Shown here: in pieces, positions 42,391 through 51,416 of the stretch
Layout of the letters: every line of letters begins with the position of its first letter
Position numbering within the stretch: the first letter of the stretch is position 1
Origin: Streptomyces sp. NBC_01551
Lineage (GTDB): Bacteria > Actinomycetota > Actinomycetes > Streptomycetales > Streptomycetaceae
DNA: 64,000 bases
Reading direction: 5' to 3'
NCBI RefSeq assembly: GCF_026339935.1
Contig: NZ_JAPEPX010000001.1
Span: forward strand, 866,501-930,500
Program-made: the position numbers and the translations under genes
The notes under the pieces: generated by a model
Seen by the model: only the letters and a program-made list of their open reading frames with translations
Databases searched by the model: none
What the model was told of the DNA's origin: nothing

Positions 42391-44649
42391 ATGCGACAGA
42401 GACCCCTTCACACGGGCACCCGGGGCAATCTTCCCTCAGAGCTGAGCGGCTTCGTCGGGCGGGGTGCCGAACTGGGCGAGCTGGCGCGGCTGCTGGAGTC
42501 CTCGCGGCTGGTCACCGTGACGGGCGTGGGCGGGGTCGGCAAGTCCCGGCTGGTCCTGGCGGCGGCCCGGCGCGTCGCGGAGCGGGCGGGGGAGCCCTCG
42601 GACGGCACACCGGACGGGCCGCGGGAAGGGTCGCGGGAGGCGCTGCGGGAGGGGCCGCAGGAACGCTACTGCGACGGCGTCTGGCTGGCCGAGCTGGCCT
42701 CCGTACGGGATCCGGCGCTGCTGGAGCTGACCCTCGCGGAGGCCCTCGGCCTGACCAACCACACCACCCGGCCGCCCCGGACCGTCCTGGCCGAACACCT
42801 CGCCGGGCGGCGCCTGCTGCTGGTGCTGGACGGGTTCGAGCAGCTGGTGGAGGACACCGCCGAGCTGGTACAGGAGCTGCTGCGCCGCTCCCCCGGCCTG
42901 CGGGTACTGGCCGCCGGGCGGCGTCCGCTGGCGCTCGACGGGGAGCAGGCGTTCGCGCTGGCCCCGCCCGCGCCCGAGGAGGCCCTGGCCCTGCTGTGCG
43001 CGCGGGCGGCCGCCGCCGATCCGGGTTTCACGGTCTCGGAGGCCGACCGGGCGGTGCTGGTCGAGCTGTGCGCCCGGCTGGACGGGATCCCCCTCGCGCT
43101 GGAGCTGGCGGCGGGCCGACTGCGGGCGCTGTCACCGGCGCAGGTGCTGGCCCGGCTGGAGGACCGGTTCGCCCTGCTGACGGGCGGGGCGCGCGGGGCG
43201 CTCCCCCGGCACCGGGCGCTGCGCACCACGATCGGGTGGAGCCACGAGCTGTGCACGGCGCCGGAGCGGCTGCTGTGGGCCCGGCTCTCGGTGTTCGCCG
43301 GGCAGTTCGACCTCGACGCCGCCGAATACGTGTGCGCGGGCCCGGACCTGCCCGTGGAGTCGGTGCTGGACCTGGTCGGGGAGCTGCTCGCGCAGTCCCT
43401 GCTGTTCCGGGTGGAGACGGCGGCCGGGGTGCGCTACCGGATGCTGGAGACCGTACGGATCTACGGGGCGGGCTGGCTGGAGTCGCTGGGCGACGCGGCG
43501 CGGCTGCGGCGGCGCCACCGGGACTGGTACACGGGGCTGGCGACCTGGTGCGAGCTGGACTGGTTCAGCCCGCGCCAGCGCGAGGTGGCCGCACTGGTGG
43601 AGGCGGAGCTGCCGAACCTGCGCCTCGCGCTGGAGTGCTGCCTGGAGGATCCGGAGGAGGTCCACCTCGGCCAGTACCTGGCGGGGACCCTGTGGTTCTC
43701 CTGGGCGGGCTGCGGGCGCCTGACCGAGGGCCGGTACTGGCTGGACCGTGCGCTGGAGAACACCCCGGAGGCGGGGTACGAGAGCTCATGGCTGAAGGCG
43801 CTCTGGGTGCTGGGCTACGTGGCGGCCCTGCAGGGCGATTCGGTGGCCTCGATGAGCGCCCTGTACGAGTGCCGGGACGGGGCCGCGCGGACGGGCAACC
43901 CGGTGGCGGCGGCGTACGCGGTGCACCGGCTGGGCTGCCTCGCGCTGGTCTCGGACGACATGGCACGGGCCGGGGAGCTGCTGGGTTCGGCGCTGGAGCG
44001 CTACCGGGAGGCGGGAGAGCTGAACAGCAACGTGCTGATGTGCCAGGTGGAGCTGGCCATGACGCTGGCCTTCCAGGGCGACCTCGCGGGCGCGCTCTCG
44101 CTGTGCCGGGAGGTCCGGGACATCTGCGAGGAGCGCGGGGAGCGCTGGACGAAGGCGTACGCCCTGTACGTGCTGGCGTACGCGGCGCTGGACGCCGGCG
44201 GCACGCGGGAGGCGCGGCGGCTGCTGGCCGAGTGCGTGGAGATCAACCACGCCTTCCGGGATCTGGTGGGGCTGGTCCTGGCCGTGGAGCTGCTGGCGCT
44301 GGTCACGGTCGCCGAGGGCGAACCGGCCGAGGCGGCGGTGCTCCAGGGCGCGGCGGAGCGGATGTGGGACGGGGTGGGCCTGCGGCTGTTCGGCTCGGGG
44401 TACTTCAACGCGCCGCGGCTGATGTGCCAGGAGCGGGCGGGTGAGCTGCTGGGCGCGGAGCGGTACGCCGCCTGCGCCGGGCACGGCCGCGCCCTGGCGC
44501 TGGACGAGCTGGTCGAGCGGGCCCTGCGCGGCCCGGAGCCGAAGCCGTCGAGCGCGCTGCCGAGGCCCCGTACGGCGGCCGGCCGACCCGTCGGGTACCC
44601 GAAAAGCAGGAAACCCGCCGACTCCCCCGAGGGGGAGCCGGCGGGCTGA
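42391..44649 (+). CDS. STAND/NB-ARC-type ATPase with TPR-like repeats, no DNA-binding domain
   Basis: The 752-aa protein begins with FVGRGAELGELARLL, then Walker A GVGGVGKSR (45-53), Walker B LLLVLDGFEQL (142-152), an ATPase arginine-sensor region and a winged-helix/TPR-like C-terminal half. This is the AfsR/LuxR-type regulatory ATPase core, but neither an N-terminal SARP nor a C-terminal LuxR helix-turn-helix is present. A Gly/Glu/Arg-rich loop (67-90) interrupts the ATPase. The ATG at 42391 has a weak leader. The last codons overlap a convergent terminator. Role unknown, probably signal transduction. Confidence 0.85.
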   Translation: MRQRPLHTGTRGNLPSELSGFVGRGAELGELARLLESSRLVTVTGVGGVGKSRLVLAAARRVAERAGEPSDGTPDGPREGSREALREGPQERYCDGVWLAELASVRDPALLELTLAEALGLTNHTTRPPRTVLAEHLAGRRLLLVLDGFEQLVEDTAELVQELLRRSPGLRVLAAGRRPLALDGEQAFALAPPAPEEALALLCARAAAADPGFTVSEADRAVLVELCARLDGIPLALELAAGRLRALSPAQVLARLEDRFALLTGGARGALPRHRALRTTIGWSHELCTAPERLLWARLSVFAGQFDLDAAEYVCAGPDLPVESVLDLVGELLAQSLLFRVETAAGVRYRMLETVRIYGAGWLESLGDAARLRRRHRDWYTGLATWCELDWFSPRQREVAALVEAELPNLRLALECCLEDPEEVHLGQYLAGTLWFSWAGCGRLTEGRYWLDRALENTPEAGYESSWLKALWVLGYVAALQGDSVASMSALYECRDGAARTGNPVAAAYAVHRLGCLALVSDDMARAGELLGSALERYREAGELNSNVLMCQVELAMTLAFQGDLAGALSLCREVRDICEERGERWTKAYALYVLAYAALDAGGTREARRLLAECVEINHAFRDLVGLVLAVELLALVTVAEGEPAEAAVLQGAAERMWDGVGLRLFGSGYFNAPRLMCQERAGELLGAERYAACAGHGRALALDELVERALRGPEPKPSSALPRPRTAAGRPVGYPKSRKPADSPEGEPAG
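44614..44645 (-). terminator. rpsD terminator inside the end of the STAND gene
   Basis: A 15-nt-arm hairpin (CCCGCCG-A-CTCCCCC pairing with GGGGGAG-C-CGGCGGG) with a 1-nt loop lies 35 nt beyond the rpsD stop. On the minus strand it is followed by TTTCCTGCTTTT, a U-rich tail. It overlaps the final codons of the convergent ATPase gene, whose stop is at 44647-44649. Confidence 0.8.
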
Positions 44650-44679
44650 CCAGCCTGTGAGGCTACGTCCGCGGATGAA

Positions 44680-45291
44680 TCAGCGGGCGTAGTACTCGAC
44701 GACGAGCTGCTCGTCGCAGATGACCGGGATTTCCTTGCGGTTCGGGTCGCGGTCCAGGCGGAAGGCCAGGGCCTTCAGGTTGACCTGCAGGTAACGGGGG
44801 GTCTCGCCCTCGCCTGCGTAGCCACCCTCACGGGCAACCTGGAACGGAACCTTCTCGCGGCTGCGCTCGCGAACGGTGATGACGTCGTCCGGGCGGACAC
44901 GGAACGACGGCTTGTCGACCTTGTCACCGTTGACCTCGATGTGGCCGTGAACGACCATCTGGCGAGCCTGGTAGATGGTGCGGGCGATGCCCGAACGCAG
45001 GACCAGGGCGTCGAGGCGACGCTCGAGCTCGACGACCAGCGCCTCGCCCGTCTTGCCTTCGGCCTTCTTGGCGCGGTCGTAGGCGCGAGCCATCTGACGC
45101 TCAGAGATGTCGTACTGGGCGCGCAGACGCTGCTTCTCGAGCAGACGAACCTTGTAGTCCGAGTTCTGCTTGCGGCCACGGCCGTGCTCGCCCGGCGGGT
45201 AGGGGCGGGCCTCGAAGTACTTGACGGCCTTCGGGGTCAGCGCAATGCCGAGGGCACGCGACTTCTTGACCTTGGGTCGCTTCTGGTTCAC
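44680..45291 (-). CDS. rpsD: 30S ribosomal protein S4, zinc-free type
   Basis: The 203-aa primary 16S rRNA-binding protein has the N-terminal domain and an S4 RNA-binding domain ([28 protein letters not shown]). The N-terminal Cys residues of the zinc-containing S4 type are absent, so it is the C-minus form. It is not in the alpha operon here but stands alone. The GTG start follows GGAGGT (45301-45306) and the 55-bp gap to the divergent DUF2470 gene holds an iron box. Confidence 0.97.
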   Translation of the reverse strand: MNQKRPKVKKSRALGIALTPKAVKYFEARPYPPGEHGRGRKQNSDYKVRLLEKQRLRAQYDISERQMARAYDRAKKAEGKTGEALVVELERRLDALVLRSGIARTIYQARQMVVHGHIEVNGDKVDKPSFRVRPDDVITVRERSREKVPFQVAREGGYAGEGETPRYLQVNLKALAFRLDRDPNRKEIPVICDEQLVVEYYAR

Positions 45292-45313
45292 GTGGAACCT
45301 ACCTCCATGTAAG

Positions 45314-45332
45314 TTAGGTGAGGCTTACCTTA
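45314..45332. promoter_or_regulatory. Iron box (DmdR/IdeR-type operator)
   Basis: TTAGGTGAGGCTTACCTTA matches the DmdR/IdeR consensus TTAGGTTAGGCTAACCTAA at 16 of 19 positions and is a near palindrome. It lies 15 bp before the ATG of the DUF2470 gene and 22 bp before the GTG of rpsD, overlapping the only space for promoters of either gene. It predicts iron-dependent repression. Confidence 0.85.
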
Positions 45333-45346
45333 GCGAGGAGGACGTA

Positions 45347-46258
45347 ATGTCTCGACCACATGGGATCCCCCTGCCCAGTGCGCGTCGAAGTTCGGGTTCC
45401 AACGAAACGGAATCCGCTTTCGACGACGATAAGCAAGGTCAGCCGCGTCCCAGGGAAGGCGTTCGGCAGCTCACCGGAGCCGAACGCGTACGAACCCTCG
45501 TAGAGTCCAACGCCTCAGTATCCCTCACGCTGCCGGGTGCTTTCGACCAGGGTGAGTTCGGGACAGGGGTGGTGGCCGCGCGGACCGTCACCCCGGACGG
45601 GGACGTGATTCTCCTTGTTCCAGGGGAATCCGCGGCTGCCAGGGCAGCCGCTTACGCCCAGGACGACGACCTCACGGCCGTGATCGAGATCACGGATGTG
45701 GCGCCGGTGTCCGTGCCCCATCGTATCCGAGGCCGCGCCTGGCTGGCCGGGTGGCTGACGCGGGTGCGCGGGGACGACCGCGCGGTGTGCGCGGCGCTGA
45801 TGGCGGAGCGCCACCCGGTGGGCGAGCTGCTGGGGATGCACGGCGGACACCCCTACGTCCTGCTCCGCCTGGAGGTCGGCGAGATCTCGGTGGACGACCT
45901 CTGGGGCGCCGAGCACGTCGAGCCGGAGGACCTCGCGGCCACCGAGCCGGACCCGCTGGTGCACCACGAGACGGAGCTGCTCCAGCACCTCGCGGCCGCG
46001 CACGGCGACCGCGTCGCCGACCTGTGCGGGCTGCTCGGGTCGCGCGAGGCCGACGGGATGGCGGCGGTGCCGCTGGCCCTGGACCGGTTCGGCCTGCGGG
46101 TGCGCTTCACGGGCGGCGGCGTCTCGTCGTTCGACGCCCGCTTCGACTTTCCCGACCCGGTGGCGGACGTGTGCGGCCTGCGCCACGCGATGCGGCGGCT
46201 GTTCGCGGCGGCGGGCGAGCGGGCCGGAGAGCGGGCCGGTGACCGGGCAGCCGACTAG
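45347..46258 (+). CDS. DUF2470/HugZ-like protein, probably iron-regulated
   Basis: The 303-aa protein has a central split-barrel-like region (about 50-180: TLVESNASVSLTLPGAF ... GDVILLVPGES ... GRAWLAGWL) and a C-terminal DUF2470 domain (about 205-290: ELLQHLAAAHGDRVADLCGLL ... SSFDARFDFPDPV). The same pair occurs in HugZ-type haem-degrading proteins. AGGAGG precedes the ATG at 45347. With the iron box just upstream, a role in haem iron recovery is plausible but not shown. Its TAG overlaps the convergent nuclease stop. Confidence 0.8.
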   Translation: MSRPHGIPLPSARRSSGSNETESAFDDDKQGQPRPREGVRQLTGAERVRTLVESNASVSLTLPGAFDQGEFGTGVVAARTVTPDGDVILLVPGESAAARAAAYAQDDDLTAVIEITDVAPVSVPHRIRGRAWLAGWLTRVRGDDRAVCAALMAERHPVGELLGMHGGHPYVLLRLEVGEISVDDLWGAEHVEPEDLAATEPDPLVHHETELLQHLAAAHGDRVADLCGLLGSREADGMAAVPLALDRFGLRVRFTGGGVSSFDARFDFPDPVADVCGLRHAMRRLFAAAGERAGERAGDRAAD

Positions 46259-46944
46259 CAGGCGGCCAGCATCTCGCCGAGCGCGGCCTTCTCCGGCTCG
46301 GTGACGGACAGCCGGTACTTGGCCTTGATGCCGGTGTAGCGCCGGGCGTACTCGCACCAGTACGCCCGAAGCGGCGGCTTCCACTTGTCGGCGGTCCTGC
46401 TGCCCTTGTCCTGATTGGTCTGCTTGTCCACGGCCAGGAGTACGTCGAGGTCGTTCGCGTACTCCAGCCTGCCCTGCGACGTCCAGGCGTGGGCGCCGGC
46501 GCGCCAGGCCGCACCGAGCGCGACGACGTGGTCGGTCTCGATCTGCGAGGCGCGGCGGTAGGAGTAGGGGAGGGTCTTGCCGGTGTACGGATCGTGCAGC
46601 ACCCCGGAGACCACGACGCAGGGGTTCCGGTCGCCCTCGCGGAGCTCCGTCAGGTCCCGGCGCAGGACGTCGTCGCGGGTGTCGCAGCCGTTGCGGCCGC
46701 CGGGGGCGTCGGTGTCGTCGGACCAGTAGCGGCCGAAGTTCTCGCGCTTGTACGTCTGCCAGTTCTTGCCCCACTCGACGGTGAGCCCCGCCAGCTCGGC
46801 CTTGGCCGCCTCGGCGCCGGGCGGAAACCCGACCCCGACGAGCGGGACGACGCTCCCCCGGGCCGGCTGCCCGGGATCCCCGTGGTGACACCCGCTGATC
46901 AGCAGCGCCGCCGCCACGGCGATGAGCGAAGCCCGACGTCCCAT
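46255..46944 (-). CDS. Lipoprotein HNH-type nuclease (DUF1524/GmrSD-like)
   Basis: The signal peptide ends at LLISGC (Cys19), a good lipobox, so the 229-aa product should be anchored outside the membrane. The C-terminal domain has SQIETDHVVALGAAWRAGA (His motif), NDLDVLLAVDKQTNQDKGSRTADKWKPP and WCEYARRYTGIKAKYRL, typical of the DUF1524 HNH family. It probably degrades extracellular DNA. Its stop shares CTAG with the convergent DUF2470 stop. Confidence 0.88.
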   Translation of the reverse strand: MGRRASLIAVAAALLISGCHHGDPGQPARGSVVPLVGVGFPPGAEAAKAELAGLTVEWGKNWQTYKRENFGRYWSDDTDAPGGRNGCDTRDDVLRRDLTELREGDRNPCVVVSGVLHDPYTGKTLPYSYRRASQIETDHVVALGAAWRAGAHAWTSQGRLEYANDLDVLLAVDKQTNQDKGSRTADKWKPPLRAYWCEYARRYTGIKAKYRLSVTEPEKAALGEMLAAC

Positions 46945-47028
46945 GCGAGGACCCTAGGCCGGGCGCGCGAGTTCCCCGGACCCCCACGCCGTCGGCAGGG
47001 CACCGCTGCGCGGAGCCGTTCCCCCACC

Positions 47029-47060
47029 CCGCCCCTTCCCGAAACCGGGGGCTGGGGCGG
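47029..47060 (-). terminator. Weak hairpin after rarA
   Basis: A 7-bp stem CCGCCCC/GGGGCGG with an 18-nt loop lies 19 bp beyond the rarA stop. It is a plausible but weak terminator ahead of the nuclease gene. Confidence 0.4.
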
Positions 47061-47078
47061 AGGCCCAGGGGTGGCTGG

Positions 47079-48434
47079 TCAGGGGGCGTCGGGGCGGAGG
47101 CGGTCGCGGACCTTTTCGACCACGTCCGCGTACCGCGCCTCCGCTCCGTACCGCGTCGGCTCGTAGTACCGCTTCCCCTGGATCTCGTCCGGCGCGTACT
47201 GCTGCGCGGCGATCCCGCCCGGCACGTCGTGCGGGTAGACGTACCCCACGGCGTGACCCAGCTTCGCCGCGCCCTTGTAGTGCCCGTCCCGCAGGTGCGC
47301 CGGCACCGCTCCAGCCAGTCCGGCCCGGACATCGGCCAGCGCCGCGCCGATCGCGGTCGTGGCCGTGTTCGACTTCGGCGCCAGGGCAAGGGCGATCGTC
47401 GCGTGCGACAGCGTCAGCGCCGCCTCCGGGAAGCCGATCATCGCCACCGCCTGCGCCGCCGCCACGGCGATCGGCAGGGCCGTCGGATCCGCCAGCCCGA
47501 TGTCCTCGCTCGCCGAGATCATCAGGCGCCGCGCGATGAACCGCGGGTCCTCCCCCGCCTCGATCATCCGGGCCAGATAGTGCAGCGCCGCGTCCACGTC
47601 CGAACCCCGGATCGACTTGATCAGCGCGCTCGCCACGTCGTAGTGCTGGTCGCCGTCCCGGTCGTACTTGACCGCCGCCCGGTCGACCGCCTCCTCCAGC
47701 GTCTGGAGGGTGATCTCCGGCTCCCCCTTGGCGATCGCCGACCCGGCCCCCGCCTCCAGCGCCGTCAGCGCCCGCCGCGCGTCCCCGCCGGCGATCCGCA
47801 GCAGGTGCGCCTCCGCGTCCGCCGGCAGCGTCACCGCGCCGCCCAGCCCGCGCTCCTCCTCCAGTGCCCGCCGCATCAGCGCGCTCAGGTCGTCGTCCGT
47901 CAGCGGCTCCAGCGTCAGCAGCAGGGACCGCGACAGCAGCGGGGAGATGATCGAGAAGTACGGGTTCTCGGTGGTCGCCGCGATCAGCGTGACCCAGCGG
48001 TTCTCCACGGCCGGCAGCAGCGAGTCCTGCTGGGCCTTGCTGAAGCGGTGGATCTCGTCCAGGAACAGGACGGTCTCCTTGCCGTACCCGCCGGCCGCCC
48101 GCTTCGCGCCCTCGATGACGGCGCGTACCTCTTTCACACCGGCCGTGATGGCCGACAGCTCCACGAACCGCTTCTGCGTCGCCTGGCTCACCACGTACGC
48201 GAGCGTGGTCTTCCCGATGCCCGGCGGACCCCAAAGGATCACCGACGAGGCACCGGCCGGACCGCCCGCCCCCTCCCCGACCAGCCGCCGCAGCGGTGAT
48301 CCGGGCTTCAGCAGGTGCTGCTGGCCGACCACCTCGTCCAGGGTGCGCGGGCGCATCCGGACGGCGAGCGGAGCGCTCGTGGGGTCCTTCTCACGGCGTT
48401 CTTCGGCAGCGGCGGTGAACAGGTCTGGTTCCAC
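47079..48434 (-). CDS. rarA: Replication-associated recombination protein A (RarA/MgsA)
   Basis: The 451-aa AAA+ ATPase acts at stalled forks with clamp-loader-like architecture. [15 protein letters not shown], Walker [15 protein letters not shown], Walker [20 protein letters not shown], sensor [11 protein letters not shown], and the C-terminal tetramerisation domain ([21 protein letters not shown]) are visible. It lies between the VKOR gene and the nuclease gene on the same strand. Confidence 0.95.
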   Translation of the reverse strand: MEPDLFTAAAEERREKDPTSAPLAVRMRPRTLDEVVGQQHLLKPGSPLRRLVGEGAGGPAGASSVILWGPPGIGKTTLAYVVSQATQKRFVELSAITAGVKEVRAVIEGAKRAAGGYGKETVLFLDEIHRFSKAQQDSLLPAVENRWVTLIAATTENPYFSIISPLLSRSLLLTLEPLTDDDLSALMRRALEEERGLGGAVTLPADAEAHLLRIAGGDARRALTALEAGAGSAIAKGEPEITLQTLEEAVDRAAVKYDRDGDQHYDVASALIKSIRGSDVDAALHYLARMIEAGEDPRFIARRLMISASEDIGLADPTALPIAVAAAQAVAMIGFPEAALTLSHATIALALAPKSNTATTAIGAALADVRAGLAGAVPAHLRDGHYKGAAKLGHAVGYVYPHDVPGGIAAQQYAPDEIQGKRYYEPTRYGAEARYADVVEKVRDRLRPDAP

Positions 48435-48475
48435 ACAGGAAGCCTAAGCGAGCCCACCGACAGCGCGGCCACGCC

Positions 48476-49090
48476 TTACGAGGTCCAGAAGTCCCACCAG
48501 CGGGTCAGGATCAGCATCCCGATGATCCCGACGTGCAGGACGGGCAGCACCCAGGTGAACTCGTCGAGGAAGCCCCGCAGCCAGCCGGGGGCGGGCAGCA
48601 GCCGCTCGCGGACGTTGTGCGCGGTGACGTACCAGAACATGAAGATCGTGGCGACCCAGGCCAGGCAGCACCACAGGCACAGCGAGTTGATGTTGTACAG
48701 CGACTGGTACGTGAGCCAGGCGCAGAAGACGACGCCGAAGGCGGTGCCCGCGTTCAGGGTCAGCCAGTACCAGCGGCGAAACCGCGCCCCGGCCAGCATG
48801 CTCATGCCGACGCAGATCACGATGCCGTAGGCGACCAGGCCCAGCATCGGGTTCGGGAAGCCGAAGACGGCCGCCTGGTCGCTCTTCATGATGTTGCCGC
48901 AGGAGACGATCGGGTTCAGGCTGCAGCCCGGCGTGAAGTTCGGGTCCTCCAGCAGCTTGAACTTGTCGATCGTGATCACCCAGGCCGCGAGCAGACCCGC
49001 GGCTCCCGTGATCACCAGCAGCAGCGCCAGGGCACGGCTGCCCCCGATGGTCCGCGGGGCGGTGTCCGCCTCAGCACTCTTCGTCGTCAT
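48476..49090 (-). CDS. VKOR-family disulfide bond-forming membrane protein
   Basis: The 204-aa protein has about five membrane helices. The loop cysteines Cys56 and Cys64 (PGCSLNPIVSC) and the CxxC Cys138-Cys141 (SLCLWCC) form the electron path of bacterial VKOR, which reoxidises a DsbA-like partner with quinone. There is no fused thioredoxin domain and no DsbA gene adjacent. It replaces DsbB in actinobacteria. It follows hisS but a terminator separates them. Confidence 0.93.
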   Translation of the reverse strand: MTTKSAEADTAPRTIGGSRALALLLVITGAAGLLAAWVITIDKFKLLEDPNFTPGCSLNPIVSCGNIMKSDQAAVFGFPNPMLGLVAYGIVICVGMSMLAGARFRRWYWLTLNAGTAFGVVFCAWLTYQSLYNINSLCLWCCLAWVATIFMFWYVTAHNVRERLLPAPGWLRGFLDEFTWVLPVLHVGIIGMLILTRWWDFWTS

Positions 49091-49185
49091 ACCGCCCGCT
49101 CCACATCCGCAAGGTCATCAAGCCCGTCAAGCCCCGACATTGTGCCGTACTCACCTGTGCGTCGGCCGTTCGGTGGACATAAGGA

Positions 49186-49234
49186 CGGGCGGGGCAGGGG
49201 GACTCCGCACCGCGGAACCACCCTGCCCCGCCCG
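49186..49234 (-). terminator. Terminator after hisS
   Basis: A 14-bp stem (CGGGCGGGGCAGGG and complement) with an inner 5-bp stem TCCGC/GCGGA in its loop lies about 32 bp beyond the hisS stop. Confidence 0.8.
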
Positions 49235-49265
49235 GAAACCACCGTGGGGCGCCGGACCGGAGAGG

Positions 49266-50528
49266 TCAGGCCGCCAGCTTGGCCTTCAGCACCTCGACGA
49301 CGTCGGACAGCGCCACCGGGGACTGCTCCCCGGACTCCATGTCCTTCAGCTGGACGACGCCCTCGGCGAGGTCGCGGTCCCCCGCGACGACCGCGAACCG
49401 CGCGCCCGACCGGTTGGCGTCCTTCATCGCGCCCTTGAGGCCCTTGCCCCCGTACGAGATGTCCGCCGCGATCCCGGCCTTGCGCAGCTCCGTGACGAGC
49501 CCGAACAGCACCGGCTTCGCCTCGCCCAGCGCCACCGCGAACACCGAGGTGGCCGCGGGGATGTCCAGCTCGACGCCTTCGGCCTCAAGGGCCAGGACCG
49601 TACGGTCCACACCGAGCGCCCAGCCGACCGACGGCAGCGCCGGTCCGCCGATCATCTCGGAGAGGCCGTCGTAGCGGCCGCCGCCGCCGACCGCCGACTG
49701 CGAGCCCAGACCGTCGTGCACGAACTCGAAGGTGGTCCGGGTGTAGTAGTCCAGGCCGCGCACCAGCTTCTCGTCGTCCTCGAAGGCGACGCCGGCCGCC
49801 GTGATCAGCGCCCGCACCTCCTCGTGGTACGCCTTGCAGGCGTCGCACAGGTAGTCGCGCAGCATGGGCGCGCCGACCAGCTGCTTCTGCACCTCGGGAC
49901 GCTTGTCGTCGAGGACGCGCAGCGGGTTGATCTCGGCCCGGCGGACGGTCTCCTCGTCCAGGTCGAGGCCGCGCAGGAAGGACTGGAGCGCCTCCCGGTA
50001 CACCGGGCGGCATTCCTTGTCGCCCAGCGAGTTCAGCAGGATCCGGAAGTCGCGCAGGCCGAGCGTGCGGTACGCCTGGTCGGCCAGGATGATCAGCTCG
50101 GCGTCCAGCGCAGGGTCCTCGGCGCCGATCGCCTCCGCGCCGACCTGCGAGAAGTGGCGGTAGCGGCCCTTCTGGGGACGCTCGTAGCGGTAGTACGAGC
50201 CCGAGTACCAGAGCTTGACCGGCAGGCCGCCGGCCTTGTGCAGGTTGGCCTCCAGCGCCGCGCGCAGCACGGACGCGGTGCCCTCGGGGCGCAGCGCGAG
50301 GTTGGCCCCGCCCTTGGTCGTGAGGGTGTACATCTCCTTGGTCACGATGTCGGTGGACTCGCCGACACCGCGGGCGAACAGGTCGACGTCCTCGAAGCCG
50401 GGCGTCTCGACGTACCCGTAGCCGGACAGGCGCAGCGGGCCGGAGATGGCGTCGCGGACGGCCAGGTACTTCGCCGAGTACGGCGGGATGAGGTCGTACG
50501 TGCCCTTGGGGGCCTTGAAGGTGCTCAC
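49266..50528 (-). CDS. hisS: Histidyl-tRNA synthetase
   Basis: The 420-aa class II synthetase charges tRNA-His. [11 protein letters not shown], the motif 2 region [10 protein letters not shown] and [18 protein letters not shown], the histidine-binding [12 protein letters not shown] and the anticodon-binding C-terminal domain are visible. The GTG at 50528 lies downstream of a GAGAG site; it follows the MBL hydrolase gene by 10 bp and is probably co-transcribed. Confidence 0.97.
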   Translation of the reverse strand: MSTFKAPKGTYDLIPPYSAKYLAVRDAISGPLRLSGYGYVETPGFEDVDLFARGVGESTDIVTKEMYTLTTKGGANLALRPEGTASVLRAALEANLHKAGGLPVKLWYSGSYYRYERPQKGRYRHFSQVGAEAIGAEDPALDAELIILADQAYRTLGLRDFRILLNSLGDKECRPVYREALQSFLRGLDLDEETVRRAEINPLRVLDDKRPEVQKQLVGAPMLRDYLCDACKAYHEEVRALITAAGVAFEDDEKLVRGLDYYTRTTFEFVHDGLGSQSAVGGGGRYDGLSEMIGGPALPSVGWALGVDRTVLALEAEGVELDIPAATSVFAVALGEAKPVLFGLVTELRKAGIAADISYGGKGLKGAMKDANRSGARFAVVAGDRDLAEGVVQLKDMESGEQSPVALSDVVEVLKAKLAA

Positions 50529-50538
50529 GAAACTCTCG

Positions 50539-51264
50539 TCACATTCCTCGTCGTGGGGCGGCGGTCGGGTCCGCTCCCAGGCCGGCGGCGACTTCCCGCA
50601 GGTACGGGTTGGTCGCGCGCTCGCGGCCGATGGTGGTCTGGGAACCGTGGCCGGACAGCACCACGGTCGAGTCGTCCAGCGGCAGGCACACACGGGCCAG
50701 CGACTGGAGCATCTCGGCGTGGGAGCCGCCGGGCAGGTCGGTGCGTCCGATGGAGCCGGCGAAGAGCAGGTCGCCCGAGAAGAAGACCGACGGGATGTCG
50801 GCCGCCTCGGGCATCCGGAAGGTCACCGACCCCTTGGTATGGCCGGGCGCGTGCGCCACCGAGAACTCCATTCCGGCCAATTTCAGGGTGCTGCCGTCGG
50901 TCAGTTCACGGACGTCGTCCGGCTCCCCCACGGTCAGCTCGCCCATGAGGGGCATCCCGATGGAGCGGCCGAGGGCCTTCTCCGGGTCGCTCATCATGTA
51001 GCGGTCCCTGGGGTGGATCCAGGCCGGTACGTCGTGTGCTCCGCACACCGGGACCACCGAGGCCACATGATCGATGTGGCCATGGGTCAGGACGACCGCG
51101 ACGGGCTTGAGCCGATGCTTCTTCAGCGTCTCCTCGACACCCTGGGTGGCCTGGTGGCCCGGGTCGATGATGACGCACTCCTCACCGGCGGCGGGGGCGA
51201 CCAGATAGCAATTGGTCCCCCAGGCCCCGGCGGGGAACCCGGCAATCAGCACGTTCGTCCTCAA
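50539..51264 (-). CDS. Metallo-beta-lactamase fold hydrolase (glyoxalase II-like)
   Basis: The 241-aa protein has the metal motif [13 protein letters not shown], then [13 protein letters not shown] (His), [19 protein letters not shown] (Asp) and [12 protein letters not shown] (last His). The overall pattern is of the glyoxalase II/persulfide dioxygenase branch. The substrate cannot be fixed; hydroxyacylglutathione is unlikely in a mycothiol organism. It precedes hisS. Confidence 0.9.
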   Translation of the reverse strand: MRTNVLIAGFPAGAWGTNCYLVAPAAGEECVIIDPGHQATQGVEETLKKHRLKPVAVVLTHGHIDHVASVVPVCGAHDVPAWIHPRDRYMMSDPEKALGRSIGMPLMGELTVGEPDDVRELTDGSTLKLAGMEFSVAHAPGHTKGSVTFRMPEAADIPSVFFSGDLLFAGSIGRTDLPGGSHAEMLQSLARVCLPLDDSTVVLSGHGSQTTIGRERATNPYLREVAAGLGADPTAAPRRGM

Positions 51265-51416
51265 TCGTCGTCCGGCGGGAGCTGCGGCAGCGGCCGCTGA
51301 TCGGAATGCTGCTGCTCAGAGCCTACCGGCGCGGCTCATTACTCAGCGAACCCATATACGGTACGGCCTAACCCAGCCCGGACAGCGGTACCAGAGACGC
51401 ACAAGGAGACGACCCG

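Noticed and set aside
42391..44649. Anti-phage STAND (Avs-like) defence gene
   Set aside because: No nuclease or other effector domain, no neighbouring defence genes, and the ATPase resembles AfsR/LuxR-type regulators; housekeeping surroundings argue against a defence island.
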